From contig NC_090132.1 in assembly GCF_040581485.1 (NCBI RefSeq), positions 18,223,411 through 18,287,410 of the forward strand: a DNA stretch of 64,000 nt. Direction: 5' to 3'. The position numbers were made by a program, and so were the translations under genes. Source of the DNA: Linepithema humile (lineage: Eukaryota > Arthropoda > Insecta > Hymenoptera > Formicidae). The notes below the pieces were generated by a model, which was not told the origin of the DNA, searched no databases, and was given only the letters and a program-made list of their open reading frames with translations. Each line of letters opens with the position of its first letter. The stretch's first letter is position 1. Of this stretch, positions 50,198-63,400 are shown in pieces.

Positions 50198-51083
50198 AAA
50201 TTAATAATTAATAACTCGTTACATAATTAATCCGTATAAAAAGTTATAAATGTATAAAAAATATTTTTGGTTATTTAGAGTGAATATTTCCTTCAGATAA
50301 AAAATAAATTTAAAGCAAAATTGTTTAATAAACAATCACTTAACAAATCATTTAAAATCACATTTTAAAAGATACTTGTTATTTTTTTTAATTTTCTACA
50401 TATGTTAAATGTGTGTTTATTGAAATCTTTGTAAAAAAACTTTTATTTAGTCTGTTTATAAAATTATAAGAACAATACTAAATTTAAACTCAGCACAAAA
50501 ACTCAATACTATTTTAAGCTAAATAATCAATATAAGATATAAATTTAATTTCACAAAATATTGATTCTTAACTCAATGTAACACTTTCTACTAAACAAAA
50601 AAATCAATGAGCACATCTCTTTAAATTTACAAAATTGATATGAGAAAAAATATACAACATAGATTACTCTTTTACATAACATTGTGAAGGCCTTGCGGAC
50701 AATAGTAGACAAAATACATACGTGCATATGCAATGCGGTATGATTAAATTATTCACTAACTTCTATCACGTAAATTTTAATTTTAATACGTTGTATCAAC
50801 ATATCATTACAAAATGAACATTAATATAATGTATAAAAACATAAATGTTCTGATAGAAGCTTATACAAAAATTATTTTTTATCTAACTCTGTCTAACATA
50901 TTATATAGATTTATCTATATACAATGTATTGCCAATATTTATATTATTAATCTGTAAAAAACTGTATATATAGTATATTTTACTTTACAAAATCAAATTG
51001 ATTTCTTTTTTATTAGTACATTATTTATTATAATATTATTTATAAGCCGAATAAAATACATACGAGAGAAAGTCAAAAGGTAA

Positions 51084-52397
51084 AGACACATTTTCAATTG
51101 ATTTAAAAATAAAAAAGTCTCTTTACTTTCTTACTTTCTCTAGTAAATATATATTAAATATAATTCTACTTTCATTTGATAGTGATATAAATGAGTGCAA
51201 ATTTAAATCAATATTGTAATATATCTTTAACTTTTAATATAGACTTTCCTTTGTAACAATGTAACAATACATTCACTATACAATGTGAAGACATATGTAT
51301 ATGTATAATCCATATATCTGCATAAATATAAAAATGTATATTTTGAAATAAAAGTGAATGTTTGTATTAACCTGCAATATACGTCAATAATTATTATAGC
51401 GTGTATTAAAATTTATTTCAGAATATCTCAGCAGGAATAATCAAGGCAGATAGGAGCGAGACAAAACCGATTGACATATCTTGATAATGATTTATTTTAC
51501 ACACTTAGTTGACCTCTATACACAATTATACAACGATGAAAATTAAAATTCTGTCTATTTACCGCTAATTAAAGTCATCGACGATAATGATTTGTGATAG
51601 AGATGTGATAAAGTCAGTCGATTCTCTTCCGATTCACGTGAATCTGAAGAATCGGGTGACGTCTGCAGACTGTACGATTCGAGTTGACTTTTACACGAAA
51701 CACTTAAACGTACGATCAGCAGAGTCCATATGTTACAAATCTCCTGTAAATAATGACGCCCGTACCTGCCATTAATGGACGTCAATCTCCATTCGCTGAA
51801 ATCTATCTACACACGCATGATAAATTAAATAAATACAGGAATCACTCTTTGTTTAAGAGGAGGTATCACGATCACCAAGGACACCGATCGGAGCTCTCGT
51901 ATCATCCAAACACGAGTTAAAAACAGAAACGAGTTCAGTTGGTTGCACGCACATAAATTGACACATTGCTAGCGGAGAAGATAGATATATGAAATATCCA
52001 GTTTTTAATATAGATGCTTGATTCCACACGTCAAATTCATTAAGCATATTTGATTTTGAACTTTATATATATTTAATTATATACATAAAATGTATAAATT
52101 ACACATTACTATCATATATTTCAAATTTTTATCCATCTGAAGAGATATAAAACCAATTTTCTATTCTATCTCATGTTTCCACCTAATAACATTCATGTAA
52201 GAATACCCAAACACTCAAAAATCAAAATTCTTCAAAAAATTAGTTTTCCATTAGAGTATATATATATATATATATATATTTATCCCTGCAAAAACTTTAA
52301 TAATTACAAGGAAAAGTTAAAAAATAACAGGACATTTTTAATTGATTTGAAAATCAAAAAAAGACCCTTTACTTTTTGATTTCTCCTAGTATTAGCA
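51084..52397. repeat. Pair of diverged ~70-bp direct repeats between PAL and otp
   Basis: About 51,084-51,150 and 52,329-52,397 share acattttcaattgattt-like, aaatAAaaaagtc and ctttacttt blocks in the same orientation, about 1.24 kb apart. It probably marks a small dispersed repeat. The DNA between is AT-rich and noncoding. Confidence 0.55.
52257..52279. repeat. TA microsatellite
   Basis: About eleven TA units in the PAL-otp intergenic DNA. Confidence 0.9.
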
Positions 52398-52881
52398 ATA
52401 TGTCAATTTAATCGTGCAACAAGATGTAGTTCACTGAATAGAATAGTTCTCGCTTTACGCGCTAAAGGAATGTATGCTCAACGACGAGGTATTGCACGAA
52501 GCATTCGAAAATAAGGAACAATAAATACTCCGGTGAATATCGTAAGGTCTTGTTTTCATCCTAGGACGACAGGACGAAATCGAGAAAGGACGCCTCCACA
52601 CCGCGCTCGTATTTTTTGTACATTAAAAATCGTATACGTTCGTAGTGATACACTGACAATTGCCTATCTGTTATTTCATATTTATCGTTAGGTTTACCTA
52701 GATCTACCGTAAATTCGTAACTAGAATAGTCGGTTTTTCGCAGACGCTTGCAATCCACTGGTACCGCTTGGGGAATATCTTGTGCGGGTCAATGTCGCCA
52801 TCGGAAAAATCAACGGCCAGCCCGAAATATATCACAATGTCCATGTATAGTCGCGTTCAATCGTAATGTTGACGTCATTAT

Positions 52882-53001
52882 ACTTATTACATTATTATTG
52901 TTATTATTAATATTAATATTATTGTTATCGTTGTATAATAATTATTATTACTATCATTATTGTTGTTGTTATTAATATTATTATTGTTATTATTGTTATT
53001 A
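52882..53001. repeat. TTA/TTG trinucleotide repeat
   Basis: About 120 bp of imperfect ATT/GTT units. The open frame crossing it (52,748-52,975) owes its Leu and Tyr runs to the repeat. Confidence 0.9.
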
Positions 53002-55649
53002 GACGTATACTTTATTTACAAAACTTACGTTTCGATGACAACAACAGAACAATGTATAGTTGTAGCGTGCCGTAAAATTCTTCAAGAATGTAATATATGA
53101 AAATGTACGCTGACTTCTTGCATTCATCATTGAAACATTCATCTCTGAGAGAATCAAGTTGCATCTCGAAGCGCGACGAACGATGCTCCTTGTTTTATCT
53201 CAGATTTATTAAAAAAAGAAATAATAAAGTAAATTGCTCAATGCCCTTCTGGGAAAGAAATTATTATATCATAAGTGTCTGCATCTGCAAACGCGATCCT
53301 GTGTGATCTCCGTCTTAAACGCAAAGACAAGAAAGACTAGTTTCTCGTTGCGCATATTAATATATCGCTCTTTTCTCAATAGCAGAATCATAGAAGAGTT
53401 TTGCCATCATCTTAACATTAAAAGAGCCGGAATAATGATTTTCAGCTATGAATAAATTTTTCGCGAGTTTGTAATTAATATCAACGATGCACATTGCAAT
53501 AAAGATTTGCACTTATGTTTATTTAGAAAGCAATTTTTATTTCTACACAAATCACTTTTTTAAATATAAAATTCTGTCTCGGCTGTTTTAATGCAGATGA
53601 AAACATTCAAAGATTCTGTCACAACAAATAAGAGCTTTCAGAAATTGGTTTTCGCGCAAATATAAGATTCTTCAAACTAAAACAATAACGAATGCCGAAA
53701 TTTCATTAAAAATATCATTTTGAAAGCAAGATCACAAACTTGCGCGTACAGTCTCGTTAAATGTTATTGCGATGCGTTGCAAGCATCGTTAAAAGCCGAA
53801 CAATCTGTGAACAAGAGCAGCCGATAGCTCTATCGCATCTGCGCGAATCGAGTAATGATAATTGCAGTAATAATTCAGAATAATATGCCCTATCACGTCG
53901 ATATTTTTACTATATTTACAATGTTGTGTATATATAATACTAAGATAACTTGTCGTATACGTCTCATTGCACCTCGCCACGCCTTCCGCTTTAATCTCCA
54001 TAATTTGGAGATGTAATATGTATTTTTTTTCGCTGCGTTTAACCGTCGAGCGGGAAGTGTTTACAAGAGAAAAAACAAGTATAAAATAAAAAGCACTTGT
54101 CCTACGCCGTAATCAGTTTGTCACTTACTTATTCTTCGGAGCGTAGTTAAGTAATTTACAATTAGCGAGGTCTTAATCTCATCGACATTTCTTTAGCACG
54201 ACGCAAACACTCGAAATGTCTCTAACGAGAGCAAAACGAGTAGAATTTAATAACAGCCTCAACAAATCGTATCATTCTGTACGACAATCGAGTTTTCATG
54301 ATTATTTGGAAAAAATAATGCGTACATGAATACATGGAGCCGACCAAATTGTCTGATGCGAACATTCAGTGATCATATTAATATACATAGATTCGAAGTG
54401 ATCACTCCAATTTTTGACCATCGTACATCTAATCATTGATATTCTCATATAGAATCATCAGAAATATTTGGATACATTATAATTACAGCGGCAGGATGCT
54501 TGATGTTATAATAAAACTAATCATATGGAAAACATTGATCACATTATTCAATATTTGGAGCTGTAATAAGAACGAATTTTTTGTAACACTGAACAAACTC
54601 TATTGGTATTTTATCGAATAATTTTGCATTTTCATTGCCACAAAACATAGAATTTTCATTCAAAAAAAGAGATTCCATTAAATTATCAAAATAGAGAAAA
54701 TGGATGACATGCAGTTGAAAGATTCATGTAGACCCGATAGTTCAGTTTTCTCCACAAAATATTAAATAAAGCTCTTATACCTGTCACAATTCAAAAAATA
54801 TTTGACTAGATACTACTTGCCAGAAATGTTTACCCGTTACATTTCCCAATTACAAGAAACAAACGATGTTAATTATTGCAACAACTTCCATGCTACATCA
54901 ATCAATCACTCTTTCTTACATTTATGGCATCGAGTCGATGGTTAGCGCAGTATTAGCAAGATACATTTGCAGAAACTGTAGTTTATGTTCTATATGCCGC
55001 GATGGTCCTAGGAAGGCTATGATAATGAGAATCTGTATTGCGCAAATTGTCGCTGTCGATACTGCCAGCAATTTCGATCCTCTACCCTGATTTTACCATC
55101 ACTCTAATTTATAGAAGAGTACTCCTTTCATCGAGTCTTCGTGTCATCGTTGTAGCTGTTTCTTCTGGCAAGACGACAAATTTATGTAAACCTCAAGAAT
55201 ATAGAAATCCAACACGTTGCGTTAAATTTCGGTGATTATCAAGCTATCATGACTCCTTGCCAATTATTCTCCTCCATCAGTCTAATCATTCTAATTTCAT
55301 CATTTTCTATATTTGCTGGCTTTACGTTTAAATTTAAAACGAATTTAAGCGAATTATTTTCGACCTCCGCCAGTCGAATTGAGAATAATCATTCAAATAT
55401 CGCTCTGATCTTGACCTCGCCGCGCTGTCTTGACGTTAAATTTACGACCAACTAGATAAATATCTCCGATTGCGCTTTTTCCGTGGCCTCGCTCTTCTGT
55501 CAAAAGATTCAGTGACGGAAACACAGTTGATCTTACGGTCCCTTGACAGAACAGAGAGGAGTACTCGTTCCATGGATTACAGTAAATTCCTACCGGCCGG
55601 CAGTTTTTCCTCCGTAGAACTGAATATCAGAAGGCGTGCATACGACGCC

Positions 55650-58600
55650 TCAATAAACGGAACTGTACTCCAAATCGTGGCTGTACTGATGAGGCGGCCC
55701 TGGAGGCGGCGGTGGCGGCTGTGGACTGTATTGTTGCGAGGTGTCCGAAGCGCGGCGGTGCGCTCTAAGCGCAGCGATGCTGTGGGCGCCTCTCCAGTCG
55801 GACGCCTCGTTCGCGCTCACGTCGGCACCGACGCAGGAGACGCCGCCGCCTCCACCACCGGCACCGCCGCTGCCACCGCTGCCGGAAGTCGTGCCCGGCG
55901 AGCCCTGGCCGCAGTTCAGGCCGGAACCCATTCCGGCCTGACCACTCACCGAGGAGCTACCCGGTGGCGAGCCTCGAGACGCGGACACGTGAACACCACC
56001 TGCCAAGCAGAGGAGAACAGCAAATAAGCGCTTCTCTTCGTTCGGTTCTTCTTCATGTCACTGTGAATTTACGGGCAAGCGGCTTCTTCAGCGATCGCTT
56101 AGAACTTCTGATTACTGAGCCGAATGATCCTCAAACTGTGACTTCGTAACTATGTTTCTTAATAGTTTGCGATTATTAATAAGTAAGAAATATTTTTTGT
56201 AAACAGGCGATGATAAATATTGGTTAGTCAACAGTCAAACACGACTTTATCACTACGGACGAGATGGTGCATCCTGAAGACGATTCAGGTAGAAGCAATT
56301 TATAGGTACGATATTGCAGGTGCACGAACGTTTCATTCTCCCGCAGAAGATATTAATACGGTAGGCTGACAAAGCGTGGGGTGTGCTACCGGCTGTCATA
56401 AAGTCGTTTCCGCCTCCTCGCGCGCCACGCTGGTGGGCTCGAAGAACAACGGGGAAAAGGGACCATTTTATGACAGCATTGCGCCGAACACAAGTTTGCA
56501 GAGGACTATGGTAGCGGCCGCTTTTGAAAAGCCATATGAAAGAATGGGCGCCTAATGTACGTGATTTTATGATTTCTGTCGGCCGACTCGACGATTTGAA
56601 GCGTTGCTGCGGAGAAGCGCATCAGTGGATTTGCTGCGTTTATACGAGGTTGATGAAACTTAGAAATATACAAGGCAAACGCATGACTAAATTGAACGTA
56701 AATAAAGCAAGACACGTGAAATTCGGTGCGCATGTTTCATTAACAAACATCGAGATTATTTGCATGCGTTTTGCAACATTGAAATCTAATTTATAGAAAT
56801 TGCGTCGACTTCCATTTCCGTATAAAATACATGATCTTTGCACTACACGCGGTATCTAAAAATCGAGCGTTTTGAAACACATTAATTTACGCATTATAGA
56901 GGTTTGCGCCGGTCCGATGTGGTTGTGGAAGAGAAATACCAAATGGAACTCTCCGATCGGCTAGGAAGTCGACGGCCATGCCGTCGGGTTACATTGCGGT
57001 GCTAATCATCATTGGTAACCGAAAAATAACGCTCTACTCTAAAAGCTATTTGCTCTAAGTATTATCCGCGGATAAAGGCGTACGGCCGGCTACAGGCTCA
57101 GGCAGAGCGTGTTCACTTTAAAGCTGTGTTCGCACATACACGCTCATGGAATACCGATTTTTCCTCCTCTCTAGTGACGCTACCCGGCGATAACGCTCGG
57201 TAATTGGCACCGTATAAGCGTTACGTGCTCGTGCATACACATATGTGCGCGACACAGATGTATGCTGCAGGCAGCATTGCAAAATTGTGTTACACCGAGT
57301 TTTCACCGTGAGCTTAATTTAGGAAAGCCCGACATGACGCAGCATTTAGACTATCACGTCTTTGCGATCCTATATTCAACAATGATTTATATATCCGATT
57401 TAGTTATTTTTATTTTTTATACGAAAAAGGAGTTTAACTTCACGGTAACACGATTACCACTGCTAAACCTGAATACTTGACACTTCCTTCTCATACACAT
57501 TTCCTACTTGATAGAAGCATTTGATAAGCTTATGAATAGAATTCGTATTGCATTGACAAGTTCATCTACAGGGTTGATGACCCGCGTCAACATTGCAGCA
57601 AAGATATACCAATGAAAATAAAGTTTTAAGTGTCCCATGCATTTCACAAAAACAGCGCTCACTTAAGAGATCTCTTTTTAAATACGGTTTACTGATTGCC
57701 GAGAATATACTGAAATAAAAAAGAATACTCTGCGTGAGAAGATGGAATCTTTTTATCGGTTTTCCTATTACATACATCTCGCCAATCCATTATTATTCAC
57801 AGTTTATAAGCGTTAAAGTTCGACTTCGTGCAACTGAAAGGAAGGCAATAATACTTTACGTTAACAAATGATCCAATAATTTAATGGCCATCATCTTAGC
57901 ATTTTTCGATCTTAACGTTAACATTCAATATTTCTATCTCGAAGTTTTCATGAAACGCCAAAATCATATCACTTCGCAAAGAATACAAGTGTTTCTGCAT
58001 AAGCAAATATCTCGTTTTCACACTCAATGTAAAAGTTGCAGTCAAGGAATACTAGAAAGCAATTTTGTGAAAGAAGGAATTTCACACGCGGATTTATCCC
58101 CCAAAGCATCATTGAGAATACAAGGTCCCCGGGTGAGGTAAAGCGTAACTCAACCAAGACAGGTTGCATCGAGATGTTATGGTAAACATACAGCGAAAGA
58201 TCTCGCACCTAGGTGCGAGATCGGGCTTGGAGTTTGCCTGCGTAAACAGACGGGAGGACGGAGTTTATGTTTCTGTCTCAAATTCCTTACGTGCAGCCGC
58301 ATAACCCCTTCGAACCTTAATGCACCGTAACATTTAACGACTTCGTCAAAGAGACTTCCACGGCGCTGTTTGCACGTCGTCTTTTAGAGGACCACGGTCC
58401 AAAAGTTTGGCAAGACGATTATCGGCATACATATAAGCGGTCGGGTTGACGCGAACGTTAAGATTCTCCTGGGTGTGTCTGCTCACGTTTGAGCATGTCG
58501 CCAACTTAGCAACAATTCATGCTACTTGAATAAGCAATGAGAAAAATGTGGCGCGTGAAATGTTACATTCGCTCAAGTTATCCGTAGTAGGAAAATATAA

Positions 58601-60484
58601 TCGCGCGTGTATAATACTTTTTATCTCTAAGTAATCTATGATTATATTCTAAATCTATTTTCAAATGAACTTTAAATGATAATAAAAATAAGCAAAATAA
58701 AGTTGGCAGCATTTGTTATCTTAATTTCATAAATTATGATAATGAGTTCTTTTGTAGCATAAAAAGAAGGATATTTTGTCTCTCACGTATCAAAATTTTG
58801 CAACAGATTTTGAATTTACCGTGACTTACCGATAGAATTGAGTCCATAATTGGTATGGTAAACGGATTGCGACGGACTATTAATCGGGAGTCCAGAGTTG
58901 CCGAGACTCAGACTGGAACCTAGACTTCCTGTGCTCTGTTGACCGAGTTGTCCAAAACTACCCATCGCCATGCCACCCTGCAATTGTCCGAGACCTGCGG
59001 AACAGGTGCACACAACTGAATGCACAAGAAGTAATTAATACGAGTTTACGTGCGTGGTGACGTGGAATGTGCAAAGAAATGAAAAGGATTGGTTGGTTAT
59101 CGGTGTCGGTACAACGTCGGTGAACAACCGGTGAGACCGATAATACACGTAAGTAATTTCAGTTGTCTCAGCCAGTGGACGGGCGAAATTAAATTAGGAA
59201 GCGAGCATCGTCGCGACTTCGTCTACGAAAATTGGTCTTTCCTTCTCATGTTGTTTCTTCTCCCGCTGGCAAACGTGCGAGATGCTAATTATATCGCATA
59301 TTAAATGACATGACGAATTGTATGCAATTTGCACAGATGTGGATAATGTGTTTTTATTAAATCGCGGACAAAAGTGCCTATGTCTACGAGTTCTTTCGTT
59401 TTCATTACATTTGCGAACGTTACTTTTACTGTAATGGTACGTTTTAGCTTTTGAAATATATCTGTGTATGTGTGTTTTCTTTTCAAAATTAATTTTATTT
59501 CAAAAAATAAAGAAATTCCATATATAATTCGGATAAATTAAAAAGGTATATAAAAAACTCCGAATTATGTCGTTAATATTTTAATAAGTACTTTAATTAA
59601 AAAATTAAATTATTTAATGGAATAAAACTTTTTGCAATTTATTTATTTATGCAAATTCTTAATATTTATATCTTTGTAAATACAAGAAAAATCATTATAA
59701 AAATATAAGATTTATTAGATTTCTGTCAATTCTCTCCACATTATCAAAATAGATTGTCTAAATATTTCATAAGGCAGTGGACAGTGGATTCAAAATATCT
59801 AACTTGAATATTAATGAAAAAATGAGAAAGATGTTCTGAAAATAAAATATTAAATTTGTGCTTCACATTGAAATCCGAAACTTATGTAATGCATCATCTA
59901 ATTTTTAGATTTATCGAATAAAGTAAAGTAAAAATCAGTAATAAAATAGACAAGCATAAATTGAATGATTTTGTAATAAAGTCGCGATATTGAATTTGTA
60001 ATAAAAATATTGTTATACACTATGAAATACTTCATTACTATATCAATATTTCATCAATGATCCGACTAATGACGTAACACACGTAACTGATACTCCGGAA
60101 ATAACTGTCAAAGTATAAACAGTTTTTTTAACACTTCAGAAAACTTATATAAATTCACATTTATAAGTATTTATTGCACAAAGATAAATATCCGGTCCTT
60201 ATAAGTAATAATGCAAGCGATCGAAAGAGTTTTTTCTGACCAATATTAACAGATGGATATTTTTTTTCTCTTCGAATTTCTTGTATAATAAAAGATATTA
60301 ATATCTGACCTGTCCCCATTCCCCATCTGTCCGCAGGAGTATGGAACATTCCGCTGCACAAGTCAGAGCTCATCGGCCCGAAGGGAGGCAAGCCGTGTGA
60401 TGGTAGCAGCGATCCCGAAGACCGAAACACATTGGTCGTCTTCTTGCGCTTCTTCCATTTCGCCCGTCGGTTTTGAAACCACAC
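55650..60484 (-). CDS. otp: Orthopedia homeobox transcription factor, 3' three exons (gene continues beyond the right edge)
   Basis: Minus-strand exons 60484-60310, 58994-58830 and 55999-55650 join in phase 1 and 1, giving the last 229 residues. The first exon opens at the acceptor catag|GTG with homeodomain residues 47-60 (VWFQNRRAKWKKRKK). The intron falls between homeodomain codons 46 and 47, typical of paired-class genes, and residue 50 is Gln. The following TTNVF...LLPSHGLPPFG block is characteristic of Otp, which separates it from Rx, hbn and Arx. The second exon is rich in Gly, Ser and Gln. The last holds Gly runs, an OAR-like SIAALR (about 55781-55764), a poly-Pro stretch and the C-terminus SHDLEYSSVY at TGA 55652-55650. 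Otp is a DNA-binding nuclear factor used in neural and neuroendocrine cell specification in other animals. The N-terminal homeodomain exon and the start codon were not found in the window. Donors are gtcaga (60309) and gtaagt (58829). Confidence 0.93.
56000..58829 (-). other. otp: Last otp intron, with CpG-richer blocks and a perfect palindrome
   Basis: It is bounded by donor CG|gtaagt and acceptor ctgcttggcag. It holds a perfect 24-bp palindrome (58199-58222) and GC-richer blocks at about 56,380-56,640, 56,900-57,120 and 58,230-58,500. The 56,900-57,120 block includes TAATCATCATTGG, which resembles homeodomain/PBC sites. These are candidate intronic enhancers; no coding exon was recognised. 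Confidence 0.75.
58199..58222. repeat. Perfect 24-bp palindrome in otp intron
   Basis: Twelve-base arms (gatctcgcacct and its exact complement) meet with no spacer, centred on CCTAGG. It lies in the last otp intron next to a CpG-richer block. A palindromic protein-binding site or a cruciform-prone element are both possible. Confidence 0.9.
58995..60309 (-). other. otp: otp intron between homeodomain 3' exon and Gly/Ser/Gln exon
   Basis: It is bounded by donor AG|gtcaga and acceptor ttccgcag. It is mostly AT-rich with no coding exon that fits. A slightly GC-richer block (59,090-59,290) has repeated cggt-type words. The donor is weaker than the next one. Confidence 0.85.
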
Positions 60485-60486
60485 CT

Positions 60487-63400
60487 ATGCATACGGAAAA
60501 CAGCATGCAAACAAAACATATTAGTTATTATTGTCGTAGTCTAAACAAATTCTCTCATTTTTTAAGAATTCCACACAAAAAAACATTCCTTATTATGTTT
60601 GTTCATAAATAACATAAGCATTCTTGCATTTTTGCTCACAATATTGGTTTTGGCTTACAAATAATTCTACCAACCAATCGATTTCAATAGCACGTTAAAA
60701 GTTAATGAGTTTCACTCAATTTATCAACGAAATTGAGAAAAAAAATCATTAATTGTGAGTTGACTGTAACTCTTTCAACGAATCACTGTTTTAGTCTGAC
60801 GTAATCGAAAATCGCATTTTCGATGATGACAATTCCTTTGTCCGCTCCTCCTTTCCGCGATAACATTTTTTTTTGCTCAATAGGACGCAACCAAATCCAA
60901 CCATTGCGACGGTAAGATGTCCCTAGGTGTTACGACAATATCTTCGACCCCACCGCGGGTAGCTATTAGCCGACGTTATGAGCTGTTGATTCTGGCCACG
61001 TAGTGGCCCCCTAAGCTGCCGGGGTCCCGGGGACTTGATTTATTGATATCGCATGCAAAGCCCGCCTCTGTGTTCTCCGATATACCTACCTACCCTCGCC
61101 CTATCTCGCGACCACCACCAACACCAGCACCACCACCACCATTATCGTCTCTCTCTCTCTCACTCCCGTCCTTCTCCGCAGACTACAGTCCCTTTTCTGG
61201 CACGGTAGCGCACACTATAGCTATCTCATATGTGCCCATAAATTAGTACTTTAGTATTAGAGCGCAGGATGCGCGCTTGCGCCACCGCATACGCCCGCGT
61301 GTACGATCACACACGCGCGTGACAACAGGACACGTATGGAGAGAAGCCAGCACGGCGAGAAGACCGAGAGGGGTGGCGGTTCGAGGGGTGGAAATACCCT
61401 CCCCGCAAACATACGAGGATTATACGAATCTAATTGGATATATGGGATTTACATGCTCCAGTATACCTCAGCTATTGCTATGAAGCAATCGTTGCACTCT
61501 TATTCTGAAGACGCTTAAATGTCACACGATTTGGAAGTCTCCTCTCCAGATGAAACGAGCCATAAAACGGATGTCAATTTTTAATTCGTCGTTTGTTATC
61601 GTTTGAAAATTTTACGTGTGTGTATATATGTGAGAGATAACCATTCAATAATATGGTATAATAAATTGCGTGAAATTTATTATGATTTTAAAGGTATTTG
61701 AAGTAACTCGACATAAGATATTCAATCCTTTGTCATAATTTTCCATACATTTAATTCCTAACTCAGCACTGAGTAATGATGTCATTTTTGGCTAAGTTAA
61801 TGTTTATCATCCCGTGATATTTGTCGGAGGCTCGTAACAGCTGGCGGGTCTCTTGACTCTCAAGGATGGACGCTCGTGACGAGAGAATGGCATTAGAGCT
61901 GGGTGGTGTTAAGTGCATTGGGACCGAATCAGCGTCTATATATCAGTCAGTGGCGTAGAATCGAACACAGCTTTCCTCCATCTCCATAAAATTCACTACA
62001 TCTTTATAAAAGCAAATATATCTATGACATCGCATTTTTCTTGACAGACGCTGCATCTCCACAGCTTCTAATGCAAATATAATGAGTTGATAAAAACTTC
62101 ATAGTAAACTGATTATGTATGCAAGACATTCAGGTTTATGTGTTTTTTGCAGAATTGTGTCCAGAGATATTTGTCTACTATATGTTAACAAATATTTGAT
62201 CGCTTATTCAAATCGCCTATCGAATTTTACTACCGTTAATATTTAATGGTTGACTATTGTCATTTGGACTCGTTAGAATTCAAATATTCAAATTTATGTC
62301 TGCTAATCACTACTGTATATTAGCATTACTATTCTTCTATTTTTGTATGTTTAGAGCATTTTTTCTTTATGATTAAAACTTCAGGTTGTCTATATATTCT
62401 TCTATTTTCAATTCTATATGTATATAATTTTTTCAGATAACAGTATCTTTCAGATTTTTGTTTGTCTTTTTTTTTTTTAGTACATATCATCTTCCCTGCC
62501 GACATATCGTCTCCCGGTCGCAGACGTGTCGATTTCACGGTAGAACTACGATGAAACCACGACTAAAAGCCCGTGGATAATTCGCCGTTACATGCTGATA
62601 CAGTCGAGAAGAGGGAAAAAGCACGGGAGAGACTGCCTACGCGCAAATCGCGCATTATCACATACCCCGCGTACAAGTGCATCGAGCCTATACACGTATG
62701 GCAGAACTTCCGTTAATTAACGCGGGCAGATGCTAATGACTTGTGTTACGAAATAACGCACAAACGTGTGCTTTCGACATGCGTACCCGATACAGGAAAG
62801 TAGCAGCGAGTTCTTCATTGGTTTGAATCAAAGATTTACATTACAGAACGACTAGGAGTATCACATACAGAACACAATTATGCTATACATTTCAATGCAT
62901 GCTAAAAATTTCAATTTAAAAGTTAAATAATTAATTTGAGAAATTTGCAATAAAATTAGTCGTGCAAAACAAATAAAATACATACTTCCACTAATTCGCA
63001 CTACGATAATGTTATCGATAAATTAAAACTTTGATACAGTGCATGCAAAGATATAGTGAAGCATATATTAATAACTTTGTCTTGTATAATTTTGAATAAT
63101 ACGATCGTTAAAAATAATATTTAACGAGGAGAGAAAACGTTATTACAACTAAAAATAGATAAAATTTCTATAATTATAACAAATTTAATGTTCATGCTCC
63201 AAGCATGTGAATAGTGTGATGTGCAATGTACATGATAGTTTCCTTTTAGAACCGATCAATATTTTAACAAGCATTTCTGCATACACGATGAACCAAAGTA
63301 ATGCATTATTTCACATTTCACGATACAATTTCGATAAATTTTAACAGCTATTAGTTATAAAATCTTATTTGTATCAATAAGTAGGTATAATTATTAATTT

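Larger units (their letters stand above)
49600..55649. other. Convergent intergenic DNA between PAL and otp
   Basis: Mostly AT-rich with microsatellites, the twin hairpins and the 70-bp repeat pair. The right-hand part should include the otp 3' UTR, whose end I could not place. Frames at 54,866-55,455 look like chance. Confidence 0.55.

Noticed and set aside
52748..52975. Plus-strand frame ending in Leu and Tyr runs, superficially like a membrane protein
   Set aside because: The runs are the translation of an ATT/GTT trinucleotide repeat.
55470..56027. 185-residue plus-strand frame, one of the longest in the window
   Set aside because: It lies opposite the last otp exon, is rich in Arg and Ala from the complementary Gly/Pro/Ser codons, and matches no family. 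It is a shadow of the minus-strand gene.
60994..61008. Short inverted repeat ggccac...gtggcc in the otp upstream intron
   Set aside because: Six-base arms are expected by chance at this scale.
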